From Martelella sp. HB161492 (GTDB taxonomy: Bacteria; Pseudomonadota; Alphaproteobacteria; Rhizobiales; Rhizobiaceae): a DNA stretch of 64,000 bases. Positions 20,650 through 30,344 of this stretch are shown piece by piece (position 1 is the first letter of the stretch; each line of letters starts with the position of its first letter). The position numbers and the translations under genes are program-made. The stretch is from contig NZ_JAATVV010000003.1 in NCBI RefSeq assembly GCF_013184775.1, forward strand, positions 342,804 through 406,803, in the 5' to 3' direction. The notes beneath the pieces were generated by a model. That model did no database searches, was not told where the DNA came from, and worked only from the letters and a program-made list of their open reading frames with translations.

Positions 20650-23079
20650 TCAAAGATAGGTCTGGGCCAGACAGTCGGAAAGCGCTTCCAGATCCAGCTC
20701 CAGCGCCTGAAGAAACTCCGGTGTCAGCGTGTCGGCCGTCATCACCGCCAAGCCGGATTGCAGCCGCATGGTCTCGCGATGCAGCGGTGACATCTGCAGT
20801 TGCGATGCCTGGCTCGGCAATTGCTCGACCTCACCCAGAAGCTCATTGAGCTGGAACAGGATCGAACGCGGATTTTGCGGATCAAGCGCCAGAAGGTCGG
20901 TGACCGTAACCCGGTCGGTATCAACATTGTAATGGCGGCGATGGGTCATGACGTTGTCGCCAATTTCCAGCAGCATGTCGAAGGCCCCGTCGGGCGCGTC
21001 TTCCCCGGAAAGGCGGGCAAGCAGCCGGGTCATGTGAAGGCCGCGTTCAAGATAGCGGCCAATCGACAGGAAACGCCAGCCGGTGGAGCGATACATGTTT
21101 TCATGCACCAGGCCGGCAAAGCCTGCGAGCTTGCGCAACAGCACGGTCGTCGCATGGGCGGCATCGTCACCGGGCTTGATGATGTCAACGAAGCGGCGCG
21201 TGGTCTTGGCAAGATCGCGCAGCGCCAGCCAGCCATCGGGCGAGAACCGGTCGCGGATATTGCCGGCGGAATAGACGGCGCTGTCGATGTCGCGCAGAAG
21301 CGCCTGGGGCAGGGCCGTTTCCGAAAGGTCGATACCGAGCGTCTCGAGATAGTCTTCGACTTCAGCCAGAAGCGGCTGCTCGCGATCGGCGATTTCGGCG
21401 AAGCGGCTGTGCCAGGCGCGCAGGATGCGCAAGGATCCTTCGGCGCGCTCGATGTAGCGGCCAAGCCAGAACAGGTTGTCAGCGGCCCTGCTCGGCAGGT
21501 TTGACGGGCGGTTGCGCGGCACACGCGATTCATGCGTCAAAAGGCTCGGCCGTGCCACCGGGGTCTGGCTGACGATCCAAACATCGGCTGCGCGGCCGCC
21601 GGTCTGCATGGCGAGGGCTGCGACATCGGCGCTGGAGCCGATCCGGGCAAAGCCGCCGGGCATGATGTGCCAGCCATTCTTGGTGCGGGCGGCAAAGACA
21701 CGCAGCGAGAAGGGGCGTGGCGTCAGCTTGCCGTCGACGAAGGCAGGTGCGGTCGAAAGCTTCACGGCTTCCTGGCCGACGAGGAAGGGGCCGCGCTTTT
21801 CCAGCCAGCGCTCGACCGAGCCGGGCCTGCGGTCGGCCAGTTTCGTGCCGGTGAAGGACTGGCCGTAATCATCGAAGAAGGGCATGCGCGAATAGGCCGG
21901 TCCGATCACCATATTCTGCAGGTTCTGCGCCACATGGTCGCGTTCCGCGCCACCGCCACACCACCATGTGGCGACGGAGGGTACCTTGAGCTCCTCCCCG
22001 AGCAGCCGCCGGGAAATCGCCGGCAGGAAAGCGAGCAGGGCGCGGGTCTCGACGATGCCCGAACCGAGTGCATTGACCATGGTGAGATTGCCGGCGCGGA
22101 TCGCCTGAACCATGCCGGGCGTGCCGATGCGCGAATTCTGGTTCAGTTCCAGCGGATCGGTGTAGGACGCGTCAAGACGCCGCCACAGCACATTGACAGG
22201 TCTCGGGCCGGCAACGGTGCGGACCATGACGCGGTCATTGGAGACGATTAGATCCTCGCCTTCGAGAAGCGAGATACCGAGATAGCGGGCAAGATAAGCG
22301 TGCTCATAATAGGTCTCATTGGCCGGACCCGGCGTCAGAACGGCAATCCGGCCTTCGCCATCGTTGTTTTCGGCCTGAAGCGCATCGCGAAACGCGCCAA
22401 AGAAGGAGGCAACGCGGTGGACATGAAGATCGCCGTAAATATCGGAGAATGCACGTGCCGTGGCGACACGGTTTTCCAGTGCGAAACCGGCACCCGAGGG
22501 CGCCTGGGCGCGATCGGCCAGCACCCACCAGTGACCATCCGGTCCACGGCCGATCTCAAACGACATGAAATGCAGGAAATGCCCGCCAGCGGGCTGAATG
22601 CCGACGAGCGGGCGCAGGAATTCACTGTTTGCAGCGATCAGCGACGGCGGCAGAAAACCTTCCTGAACCAGCCGGTTTTCGCCGTAAAAATCCGCCATCA
22701 TCGCCTCAAGCAGATCGGCGCGCTGTTTCAGCCCCTCCGAAAGCATTTCCCATTCGCCTGCATCGATCAGAACCGGGATATGCGAGAAGGGCCAGGCACG
22801 CGGGCCCTCCTGTCCGTCATAGGCACGGTAGAACACGCCGGCATCGCGCAGATAGCGATCGGCGCGGGCAAAGCGCTCGGCAAGCTCGTCGCCGGACATG
22901 GCCTGAAGCGCGTCAAGAAATGGCTTCCAGACAGGGCGCATGTTGCCTTCCGCGTCCACCATTTCATCGGGGACACCGGGAAGGGACCTGTAGTCCGCAG
23001 CATTCAAATCGGAGGAGGCGTCCGGCTCGGTTGCCTTCTCGTCAATTTCAGCCGCTCTGGCTGCCTGTGCTTCTGCCAT
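20650..23079 (-). CDS. Circularly permuted ATP-grasp / alpha-E fusion protein
   Basis: 809 aa. Residues of about 75-470 form a circularly permuted ATP-grasp domain (DUF404/DUF407 type; note PGPANETYYEHAYLARYLG and the downstream N-x-x-G-x-G-x-x-E block). Residues of about 500-800 are the all-helical alpha-E domain (DUF403; R-A-A-D-N-L-F-W-L-G-R-Y-I-E-R is its hallmark). In many genomes these are two genes; here they are one fused frame. Published comparative genomics predicts an amide-bond-forming peptide ligase working with transglutaminases. The ATG shares one base with the preceding stop (TAATG). Confidence 0.9.
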   Translation of the reverse strand: MAEAQAARAAEIDEKATEPDASSDLNAADYRSLPGVPDEMVDAEGNMRPVWKPFLDALQAMSGDELAERFARADRYLRDAGVFYRAYDGQEGPRAWPFSHIPVLIDAGEWEMLSEGLKQRADLLEAMMADFYGENRLVQEGFLPPSLIAANSEFLRPLVGIQPAGGHFLHFMSFEIGRGPDGHWWVLADRAQAPSGAGFALENRVATARAFSDIYGDLHVHRVASFFGAFRDALQAENNDGEGRIAVLTPGPANETYYEHAYLARYLGISLLEGEDLIVSNDRVMVRTVAGPRPVNVLWRRLDASYTDPLELNQNSRIGTPGMVQAIRAGNLTMVNALGSGIVETRALLAFLPAISRRLLGEELKVPSVATWWCGGGAERDHVAQNLQNMVIGPAYSRMPFFDDYGQSFTGTKLADRRPGSVERWLEKRGPFLVGQEAVKLSTAPAFVDGKLTPRPFSLRVFAARTKNGWHIMPGGFARIGSSADVAALAMQTGGRAADVWIVSQTPVARPSLLTHESRVPRNRPSNLPSRAADNLFWLGRYIERAEGSLRILRAWHSRFAEIADREQPLLAEVEDYLETLGIDLSETALPQALLRDIDSAVYSAGNIRDRFSPDGWLALRDLAKTTRRFVDIIKPGDDAAHATTVLLRKLAGFAGLVHENMYRSTGWRFLSIGRYLERGLHMTRLLARLSGEDAPDGAFDMLLEIGDNVMTHRRHYNVDTDRVTVTDLLALDPQNPRSILFQLNELLGEVEQLPSQASQLQMSPLHRETMRLQSGLAVMTADTLTPEFLQALELDLEALSDCLAQTYL

Positions 23080-26000
23080 TAAAGTCCTGCGGGACGCCTG
23101 AGATCGAGGGTCGTCGGGAATTCCGGCGAGGGGGCCTCACGATAGATCGTGTGCCAGCCGCCAGTATGGCCCGAAGCCTCGAACCGCGCCAGTCGCCGCG
23201 CTTCTGCCTCGTTGCTGTTGACGGGGAAGGTCTCATAGTTCCGCCCGCCGGGATGTGCAACATGGTATATGCACCCGCCTATCGAACGAGCCGACCATGT
23301 GTCGTAAATATCAAACGTCAGGGGCGAGTTGACCGGCAGGACCGGATGCAGGCCCGAGGCCGGTTGCCAGGCCTTGAAACGGACACCCGCCACTGAAACA
23401 CCGGATTTTCCGGTTGGCTTCAGCGGAACCTGCCGCCCGTTGCAGGTCACAATATAGCGGTCCGGAGCGCTGCTTTCCAGCAGCACCTGCAATCGTTCCA
23501 CGGAAGAATCGACGTAACGCACTGTTCCGCCCGGCGCTCCCTGCTCGCCCATGACATGCCATGGCTCAAGGGCCTGGCGCAGTTCGAGGCGATTGCCCTC
23601 ATATTCGACCTCACCGAAGAAGGGGAAGCGGAACTGAAGCTGGGCTTCGAACCATTCCGGCCGCATCTCGATGCCGTTGAGCTTCAGATCCCCCAGCACA
23701 TCCATGAAGTCGGTCCAGATGTAATGCGGCAGCATGAAGCGGTCGGCAAGCGCTGTGCCCCAGCGGGTGAACTTGCCATCCAGCGGGTTCTTCCAGAAGC
23801 GTACCAGAAGGGCGCGTACCAGAAGCTGCTGGGCGAGGTTCATGCGCGCATTTGGCGGCATTTCGAATCCACGGAACTCGACAAGGCCGAGACGCCCGGT
23901 CGAGCTGTCCGGCGAAAACAGCTTGTCGATGCAGATTTCCGCCCGGTGGGTATTGCCCGAAACATCGATCAGCAGGTTGCGGAACAGCCGGTCGACGAGC
24001 CAGGGCAGCGGCGGCAGATAGCCCGATTGCGGATGCGGGATCTGCGACAGTGCAATTTCCAGCTCATAAAGCGAATCGTGCCGGGCCTCGTCGATACGCG
24101 GTGCCTGGCTGGTCGGGCCGATGAACAGGCTGGAAAACAGATAGGAAAGCGAAGGGTGACGCTGCCAGTGCAGCACGACACTTTTCAGAAGGTCGGGCCG
24201 GCGCAGGAACGGGCTGTCGCCCGGATTGGCGCCGCCGACGACGACGTGATTGCCGCCGCCGGTACCGGTGTGGCGACCGTCGATCATGAACTTGTCGGCG
24301 CCAAGCCGGGATTGCCTGGCTTCTTCATAAAGCGCGGTTGTGGTGCTGACGATATCCTTCCAGCTGGACGCCGGATGGATATTGACCTCGATGACACCCG
24401 GATCGGGGGCAACGCGGATCACGTTGATGCGCTCGTCCTGCGGCGGCGCATAGCCTTCGATATGCACTGGCAGTCCGAGTTTTTCGGCGGCGCGCTCGGC
24501 CGAGGCAATCAGATCAAGATATTCTTCCAGCGTCACCGTCGGCGGCATGAAGACGCAGAGCCGCCCGTCGCGCGGTTCAACCGATATCGCCGTGCGCACA
24601 AAGCCGCCGATCGACTGTCCGGCAACCGGATTGGCGGAGGTCGGCGTATCCTCGAAGGGCTTGAAGCTTGCCTGCGGCAGCGGGCGTCCCTCATCGTGGC
24701 GGAAATCGGGAAGCGGATCGCGTTTCACCGATGGGTCGAGCGGGTTGATGAAGGGATATTGGGCGGCCGGAATATAGGCAAGCGAATCGAGTGGCAGGCG
24801 GAAGCCGACCGGACTGTCGCCGGGAATGAGGAAGATGCGGCCGCGCCGCGTCGTCCACTTCTCCGACACCCAGGTGAGCCCGGAGGCACGGCCCTGCCAG
24901 GCCTGCACCGGCAGGACATAGCCGGTCGGCCGTGTCAGTCCGCGCTCGAAGACGCGGGCAATGCGGGCGCGGTCCTCGGCATTTTTGAGCTTGGAGTTGG
25001 ACGGATCGACATTTTCCGGCAGAGAGCCTTCGCGCATGATCCATTCTGCCGGATCCTCGAAGGCGGGAGCAACCATTTCGGGTGCGATGTCGAGCTCGGT
25101 GGCAATCGCCTGCAGCAGGCGGCCGGCATCATTCTCGTCGATACCGGTTTCCTTCTTTTCCTCGGCAATCAGTTCCGGCTTGTTCCAGATCGGCAGGCCA
25201 TCCTTGCGCCAGTAGAGCGAGAAGGTCCAGCGCGGCAGGCTTTCGCCGGGATACCACTTGCCCTGACCGTAATGCAGGAAGCCGCCGGGCGCGAAGCGCT
25301 CGCGCAGCCGCCTGATCAGCGTGTCGGCAAGACCACGCTTCATCGGGCCGACGGCGCCGGTATTCCATTCGTCGGCCTGAAAATCATCGATCGAGACGAA
25401 GGTCGGCTCGCCGCCCATGGTGAGCCGCATGTCCGTATCTTCAAGGATCGTGTCGACCTTTTCGCCAAGCGCGTTCAGCGCCTCCCAGCTTTCATCCGAA
25501 AAGGGTTTGGTGATACGCGGATGTTCGGCCACGCGCGACACTTTCATGTCGAAGTCGAACGTCGTTTCGGCGTCGCCATAAAGGCCGCCGGAGATCGGCG
25601 CGGCATTGCGGAAATGCGGCGTGGCGGCCAGCGGAATATGGCTCTCGCCGGTCAGAAGGCCGGAGGTTGCATCAAGGCCGATCCAGCCGGCACCCGGCAG
25701 GTAGACTTCGGCCCAGGCATGCAGGTCGGTGAAGTCGTGATCCGTGCCCGAGGGGCCGTCAAGCGCCTTCAGATCCGGTTCCAGCTGGATGAGGTAGCCG
25801 GAGACGAACCGGGCGGCGAGCCCCATATTGCGCAGGATCTGCACCAGCAGCCAGGCGGAATCGCGACACGAGCCGGAGGCGCGTTCCAGCGTTTCCTCAG
25901 GCGTCTGCACGCCCGGCTCCATGCGGATGATGTAGTTGACGTCATGCTGAAGTCCGGCATTGATGCCAACAATCAGATCGACGGTTGTCTGGCCGGGCGT

Positions 26001-26408
26001 CAGGTCGAGCTTTTTCATATAGGCGGCGAGGCGCGGGCCCATCGGCTCGGGCTTGATGTAGATCGAAAGATCTTCGGCGATGCCCTCGTCATATTCGAAA
26101 GGATATTTGGTCGCCTGTTCCTCGACGAAGAAGTCGAACGGATTATAGACCGTCATGTCGGCAACCAGGTCGACCTCGATCTTCAGTTCGCGTACCGGCT
26201 CGGGAAAGACAAAGCGGGCAAGATAGTTGCCATAGGGGTCCTGCTGCAGGTTCACGAAGTGGTTGGACGGCGTGACCTTCAGCGAATGGGAGATGACTTT
26301 GGTCTTGGAATGGGAAGCGGGCTTTAGTCTTATGATCTGCGGCCCGAGAATAACGGGCTTGTCGTACTTGTAATGAGTCAGATGATAAATTGCTGCTTTA
26401 ATTGACAT
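23079..26408 (-). CDS. Transglutaminase / DUF2126 amidoligase fusion
   Basis: 1109 aa. An N-terminal transglutaminase module carries Cys181 (SCRDSAWLL), His230 (DLHAWAEVY) and Asp246 (GLDATSG). The remaining roughly 800 residues are the DUF2126 region, annotated in family databases as a putative amidoligase; the segment HTGTGGGNHVVVGG and the preceding M-T-M-G-G-E-P-like block are its conserved core. The start is MSIKAAIYHLTHYKYDKP at 26408, which matches the usual TGase beginning; an open extension to 26543 is Arg-rich and unsupported. It is the first gene of the three-gene cassette. Confidence 0.9.
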   Translation of the reverse strand: MSIKAAIYHLTHYKYDKPVILGPQIIRLKPASHSKTKVISHSLKVTPSNHFVNLQQDPYGNYLARFVFPEPVRELKIEVDLVADMTVYNPFDFFVEEQATKYPFEYDEGIAEDLSIYIKPEPMGPRLAAYMKKLDLTPGQTTVDLIVGINAGLQHDVNYIIRMEPGVQTPEETLERASGSCRDSAWLLVQILRNMGLAARFVSGYLIQLEPDLKALDGPSGTDHDFTDLHAWAEVYLPGAGWIGLDATSGLLTGESHIPLAATPHFRNAAPISGGLYGDAETTFDFDMKVSRVAEHPRITKPFSDESWEALNALGEKVDTILEDTDMRLTMGGEPTFVSIDDFQADEWNTGAVGPMKRGLADTLIRRLRERFAPGGFLHYGQGKWYPGESLPRWTFSLYWRKDGLPIWNKPELIAEEKKETGIDENDAGRLLQAIATELDIAPEMVAPAFEDPAEWIMREGSLPENVDPSNSKLKNAEDRARIARVFERGLTRPTGYVLPVQAWQGRASGLTWVSEKWTTRRGRIFLIPGDSPVGFRLPLDSLAYIPAAQYPFINPLDPSVKRDPLPDFRHDEGRPLPQASFKPFEDTPTSANPVAGQSIGGFVRTAISVEPRDGRLCVFMPPTVTLEEYLDLIASAERAAEKLGLPVHIEGYAPPQDERINVIRVAPDPGVIEVNIHPASSWKDIVSTTTALYEEARQSRLGADKFMIDGRHTGTGGGNHVVVGGANPGDSPFLRRPDLLKSVVLHWQRHPSLSYLFSSLFIGPTSQAPRIDEARHDSLYELEIALSQIPHPQSGYLPPLPWLVDRLFRNLLIDVSGNTHRAEICIDKLFSPDSSTGRLGLVEFRGFEMPPNARMNLAQQLLVRALLVRFWKNPLDGKFTRWGTALADRFMLPHYIWTDFMDVLGDLKLNGIEMRPEWFEAQLQFRFPFFGEVEYEGNRLELRQALEPWHVMGEQGAPGGTVRYVDSSVERLQVLLESSAPDRYIVTCNGRQVPLKPTGKSGVSVAGVRFKAWQPASGLHPVLPVNSPLTFDIYDTWSARSIGGCIYHVAHPGGRNYETFPVNSNEAEARRLARFEASGHTGGWHTIYREAPSPEFPTTLDLRRPAGL

Positions 26409-26583
26409 TATTATCCTGTCCGGCCATTCCGGCCTCTTCCCCTCATTCTTATCGGAGAAAGTTTGGGCAAAGCCTGTCAATAAAGCAAGCGCCATTTGAA
26501 CGCAGATCGCGCTTGCAGCGTATCCGTGTCTCCGCCGCCGCACCCCTGGTCCGGCTGGCCGTTGCGCCGGCGGATAATCGGCC

Positions 26584-27729
26584 TCAGTCGAGCGTCGTAT
26601 GGAAACGGGTCACGGCAATGATGATGGCGATCACGGCAATGGCGCCGAGAACCAGAGAATCATAGCCGAGCAGGGTGATATCGGCACCTTTCAGCATGAT
26701 TGCGCGCACGATCCGGAGATAATGGGTCAGCGGCAGGCATTCGCCGAGATATTGCGCCCATTTCGGCATGCCGTCGAAGGGGAACATGAAACCGGACAGA
26801 AGGATGCTCGGCATGAAATACATCACCGACATCTGCACGGCCTGAAGCTGATTGGCAGCTATAGTGGAGAAGGTGTAGCCGATCGAAAGATTGGTGATCA
26901 CGAACAGAAGCGTCAGCCCGACCAGAGACCAGGGGTCGCCCAGCACCGGTACGCGGAAGATGAACAGGCCGAAAGTGATAATCAGAAGCGCCTGCATCAG
27001 CCCGATCAGCACGTAAGGTGTGATCTTGCCGAGCATGATCTCCAGCGGGGTGATCGGCATGGCGAGCAGATTTTCCATCGTGCCGCGCTCGGTCTCGCGG
27101 GTCACCGCAAGGGCTGTGAAGACCACCAGCGTCATGGTGAGGATGGTGCCAAGCAGGCCGGGAATGATGTTGAGCGTCGATTTTCCTGCCGGGTTGTAGC
27201 GGCGATGCTGGATGATCTGATAGGGCGGATCGGTCGCCGCCTCGATGCGGACATGGCGCAGTCCCGCCACCGAGGTCGAAATGATGCCCGAAAGCGCGCC
27301 GAGCGCCGAGGAGGAGGCCACCGGGTCGGTGGCGTCGGCTGCCACCAGCAGCGCCGGTGACAGGCCGCGGCGCATGTCACGCTCGAAATTGGGCGGAATT
27401 TCCACGACGAACAGAACCTTGCCGGATTCCAGCAGCCTGTCCATGTCCGCAGGACGGGTCACGGTTTCGGTGATATCGAAGAAATCCGTATTCTCCAGCG
27501 CAGCGATGATGGCGCGCGAAGTGTCGGTGCTCTCCGACATCATCATCGCGGTTGGCAGGTGATGCGGTGTGGTGTTGATGGCAAAGCCGAACAGCAGCAA
27601 TTGCATGATCGGCAGCATCACCATCATGCCGAGCGTCAGCCGGTCGCGGGTCATCTGGATGAATTCCTTGATGGTCATCGCCCGGAACCGGTTGAAGGAT
27701 GCGGCAAAGGATCCCCGTTCAGCCATCAT
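26584..27729 (-). CDS. ABC-2 type exporter permease
   Basis: 381 aa. One N-terminal membrane segment (about 30-52, LGMMVMLPIMQLLLFGFAI) is followed by a large extracytoplasmic domain (about 55-185), then five hydrophobic helices (about 190-375). This matches YhhJ/YbhS/YbhR-like permeases that export drugs or small hydrophobic compounds. It overlaps the ATPase gene by 11 bp. Only one permease gene is present, so a homodimer is likely, unlike E. coli ybhSR, which has two. Confidence 0.9.
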   Translation of the reverse strand: MMAERGSFAASFNRFRAMTIKEFIQMTRDRLTLGMMVMLPIMQLLLFGFAINTTPHHLPTAMMMSESTDTSRAIIAALENTDFFDITETVTRPADMDRLLESGKVLFVVEIPPNFERDMRRGLSPALLVAADATDPVASSSALGALSGIISTSVAGLRHVRIEAATDPPYQIIQHRRYNPAGKSTLNIIPGLLGTILTMTLVVFTALAVTRETERGTMENLLAMPITPLEIMLGKITPYVLIGLMQALLIITFGLFIFRVPVLGDPWSLVGLTLLFVITNLSIGYTFSTIAANQLQAVQMSVMYFMPSILLSGFMFPFDGMPKWAQYLGECLPLTHYLRIVRAIMLKGADITLLGYDSLVLGAIAVIAIIIAVTRFHTTLD

Positions 27730-28657
27730 CGAAATTGTCCTTCGAGGCGTTCATGAGGTAGATGAAGGCGTCTTCCAGCGTCGCTTCGCCCGAGACACAG
27801 CGGATATCGCTGCGCGCCGCATAGGGTGCAAGCGACTGCTCCAGAAGAGCGGCATCATGGCCGCAGACATGCAGCGAGGCGCCGAAGGGCGCGACCAGGT
27901 CGATGCCGTCGAGACGCTCGAGCTCGCCCTGCAGCTGATGCACGTTCGGCCCCGAGATCATCCAGGCCTGCAGGCCCGAGGCGGCGACCACATCATCCAC
28001 CGAGCCGGAGACCACCAGCTTGCCATAGGCGAGATAGGCAATCTCATGGCAGCGCTCCGCCTCGTCCATATAGTGGGTCGAGACGAGCACGGAGAGGCCG
28101 TCTGCGGCAAGTGCGTGGATCTCGGCCCAGAATTCGCGACGGGCCTTGGGATCGACGCCCGCGGTCGGTTCGTCCAGCAGCAAGAGATCGGGATCGGGCA
28201 GCGTGCAGGCGCCAAGGGCAAGGCGCTGCTTCCAGCCGCCGGAAAGATTGCCGGCGAGCTGTTTTTCACGGCCGCCGAGGCCGAGCTTTTCAATCGCCTG
28301 AGAGGCGCGCTTCTTCGGATCCTTCAGGCCATGAATGCGGGCGACGAATTCGAGGTTCTCGCGGATCGTCAGATCCTGATAGAGCGAGAAGCGCTGGGTC
28401 ATATAGCCGACCCGCCGGCGGATACGCTCGCCATCCCTGGTAATATCGAGACCAAGGCAGGTGCCGGTGCCGGAATCAGGTGTCAGCAAGCCGCACAACA
28501 TGCGGATCGTGGTGGTCTTGCCGGAGCCATTGGGTCCGAGAAAGCCGTGGATCGTGCCTTTTTTCACCGCCATGGACAGCCTGTCGACCACGGTCTTGCC
28601 GCCGAAGCTTTTCGAAAGCTCATGGACCTCGATGACATTCTCGCCCGCATCGCTCAT
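27719..28657 (-). CDS. ABC exporter ATP-binding protein
   Basis: 312 aa, a single nucleotide-binding domain with an extra C-terminal part. Walker A is GPNGSGKTTT, the signature is NLSGGWKQRL, Walker B is LLLLDEPTAGVDP, and the switch His is in VSTHYMDEA. This is the drug- and export-type (CcmA/NodI-like) ATPase family. It energises the adjacent permease. Overlaps of 4 bp with the fusion-protein gene and 11 bp with the permease gene show a tight operon. Confidence 0.93.
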   Translation of the reverse strand: MSDAGENVIEVHELSKSFGGKTVVDRLSMAVKKGTIHGFLGPNGSGKTTTIRMLCGLLTPDSGTGTCLGLDITRDGERIRRRVGYMTQRFSLYQDLTIRENLEFVARIHGLKDPKKRASQAIEKLGLGGREKQLAGNLSGGWKQRLALGACTLPDPDLLLLDEPTAGVDPKARREFWAEIHALAADGLSVLVSTHYMDEAERCHEIAYLAYGKLVVSGSVDDVVAASGLQAWMISGPNVHQLQGELERLDGIDLVAPFGASLHVCGHDAALLEQSLAPYAARSDIRCVSGEATLEDAFIYLMNASKDNFDDG

Positions 28658-29622
28658 GGCTTCATTCCGGCTTTCGAAACGCTGACGGGAAGGCCAACGG
28701 GCAGCGATCGCGGATTATCCGGCTTCGCCTTCAGCCGATAGACCATTTTGGCGCGTTCCTCGCGGGAAAAGATTTCCGGCGGCGTATATTCGGCCGACCG
28801 GGCCATGAAGCTGACAGTCGCCATTTCGCCGTTGCAGCCGTCGCAGGATAGCGCCACCTTGTCCCCGACCTTCAGGCTGGCGATGTCGCCTTCAGGGACA
28901 AAGAATTCGATATTGATATTGCCGGGCGGCAGAAGCGCCACGATCGGCCGGCCAGCCGGAGCAACCTCTCCGGTGCGGTAATAGGTTTCCTGCACGCTGC
29001 CGGCAGCGGGCGCTGAAATGGTTTTCAGCGCAACGACGGCTTTGGCAGCGGCAAGATCGGATCTGGCTGCAGACACGGCCTGCTCGGCTTCGGCGATATT
29101 TTCGTCACGCTGCGGCAACTTGCCAAGCGCAATCTGGGCATTGATCTTGTCGAGCGCCGCCTTTGCCTGTTCGAAGGCGCTGACGGCGTTGTCGAGATTG
29201 GCCTTGGTGCCGGTCTGCTGCTGGTAAAGCGCGCGGGCGCGCTCAAGCGCCTGTTTGGCATAGGTCAGGGCGGCTTCCGCTTCCGCCTTGGCAGCCTGAA
29301 GCTGTTGCAGCTCTTCCGGGCGGTACTGCGGGGCTTTTGCCAGTGAGAGAGCGGCCTGCTGGCGCGCAAGCGTGGCCTCTGCCGTGTCAACAGCGGCCTG
29401 TTCTGAGGTGCTTTCAAGCGTGAACAGCACCTGTCCCGCCTGCGCTTCGTCCCCCTCGGTAACACTCAGTGATGTCAGCCGCGCTGTCGATGGCGCGCCG
29501 ATATAGAGCATGTCGGCCTCCACATAGCCGAGCCAGCCTTGTTCGGTCTTGGGGGCGAAGAAATAGAGTGCTGCCGAAAGGCCAGCGACAAGCACAGCGA
29601 CGATCGCGATGAAACGCTTCAT
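28654..29622 (-). CDS. HlyD-family membrane fusion protein
   Basis: 322 aa. An N-terminal membrane anchor (about 4-24) is followed by a split biotinyl-lipoyl domain (about 33-75 and 200-230), a long helical hairpin rich in Ala, Gln and Glu (about 75-195) and a beta-barrel domain. It resembles YbhG/YhiI periplasmic adaptors of ABC-2 exporters, which link the inner-membrane pump to an outer-membrane channel. An unusual Cys pair occurs in LSCDGCNGE. It overlaps the TetR gene by 4 bp. Confidence 0.9.
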   Translation of the reverse strand: MKRFIAIVAVLVAGLSAALYFFAPKTEQGWLGYVEADMLYIGAPSTARLTSLSVTEGDEAQAGQVLFTLESTSEQAAVDTAEATLARQQAALSLAKAPQYRPEELQQLQAAKAEAEAALTYAKQALERARALYQQQTGTKANLDNAVSAFEQAKAALDKINAQIALGKLPQRDENIAEAEQAVSAARSDLAAAKAVVALKTISAPAAGSVQETYYRTGEVAPAGRPIVALLPPGNINIEFFVPEGDIASLKVGDKVALSCDGCNGEMATVSFMARSAEYTPPEIFSREERAKMVYRLKAKPDNPRSLPVGLPVSVSKAGMKP

Positions 29623-30248
29623 TGCTCCGCTCCTTCAGCGGGGTGAAACAGGGAATCGAGGAAGAACTGGAAGGCTGCCTCGCTGTCGAAGCGGCCGAAC
29701 CGCTGGAACAGCGTGTTCCAGACCACGGTCATCACCAGCGGAGCGAAGATCACCTGCGGCGCGCGCATCACGATGGTGGAGCGCAGCTCACCGCGCGCCT
29801 TTGCCCGCTCGAGAAGGACACCGAGCAGATCAAGTCCCGGGCGGATAAGGTTATTGTGATAATAGGCCGCGAGTTCGGGAAAGTTGCCCATTTCGGTGAT
29901 GACGAGGCGGAGGAGGTCGGCCTTGCGCGTGGCCAGAACTTCGACGGAGAAGGTCTGGTAGACCGAGGCGAGGATGTCCCGCGCGGTGAATTCCTCATGG
30001 GCCAGCAACTGCTCGCCATTGGTGATCAACGGCGTCATCAGCTCGGCCACCAGTCCCATGAACAGCGCCTGCTTGTCGGAGAAATAGAGATAGATTGTCC
30101 CCTTGCCGAGCCCGGCCGCCCGCGCAATGTCTTCGATCCGCGCGCTGGCGAAGCCCTTTTCGGCAAAGACCGTCAGCGCTGCTTCCAGAATCATGCGTCG
30201 CCGCTCCTCCGGTGGTATCGCCTGCCGTTTCCGCTCCGTCGTGGTCAC
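29619..30248 (-). CDS. TetR-family regulator of the ABC exporter operon
   Basis: 209 aa. The N-terminal helix-turn-helix is clear in the segment from FASARIEDIARAAGLGKG to the following TIYLYFSDKQALF (about 37-68); the C-terminal ligand domain is less conserved. The start is GTG at 30248 with GGAG about 10 nt upstream. It is the first gene of the exporter operon, and an 18-bp palindrome typical of TetR operators lies just upstream, so it probably represses itself and the exporter until a ligand binds. E. coli CecR-ybhGFSR has the same layout. Confidence 0.92.
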   Translation of the reverse strand: MTTTERKRQAIPPEERRRMILEAALTVFAEKGFASARIEDIARAAGLGKGTIYLYFSDKQALFMGLVAELMTPLITNGEQLLAHEEFTARDILASVYQTFSVEVLATRKADLLRLVITEMGNFPELAAYYHNNLIRPGLDLLGVLLERAKARGELRSTIVMRAPQVIFAPLVMTVVWNTLFQRFGRFDSEAAFQFFLDSLFHPAEGAEQ

Positions 30249-30269
30249 CGTGAAATCGCTCCATTTTTC

Positions 30270-30287
30270 TGACTGACCAGTCAGTCA
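30270..30287 (-). promoter_or_regulatory. TetR-type operator
   Basis: TGACTGAC-CA-GTCAGTCA is an 8+2+8 inverted repeat, 21 bases upstream of the GTG start of the TetR gene. The TGACTGACYRGTCAGTCA form is a common TetR-family operator. Autorepression of the whole exporter operon is inferred. Confidence 0.8.
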
Positions 30288-30344
30288 TATCATCGGTGGC
30301 CTGCTACGGCAACCAGAACTTGCGGATGTTCGGGCAGGCGGAGA

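Noticed and set aside
23556..26327. 923-codon open frame antisense to the transglutaminase/DUF2126 gene
   Set aside because: It lies wholly opposite a gene with intact catalytic motifs, has no recognisable domain, and its composition is that expected from the antisense of GC-rich third codon positions.
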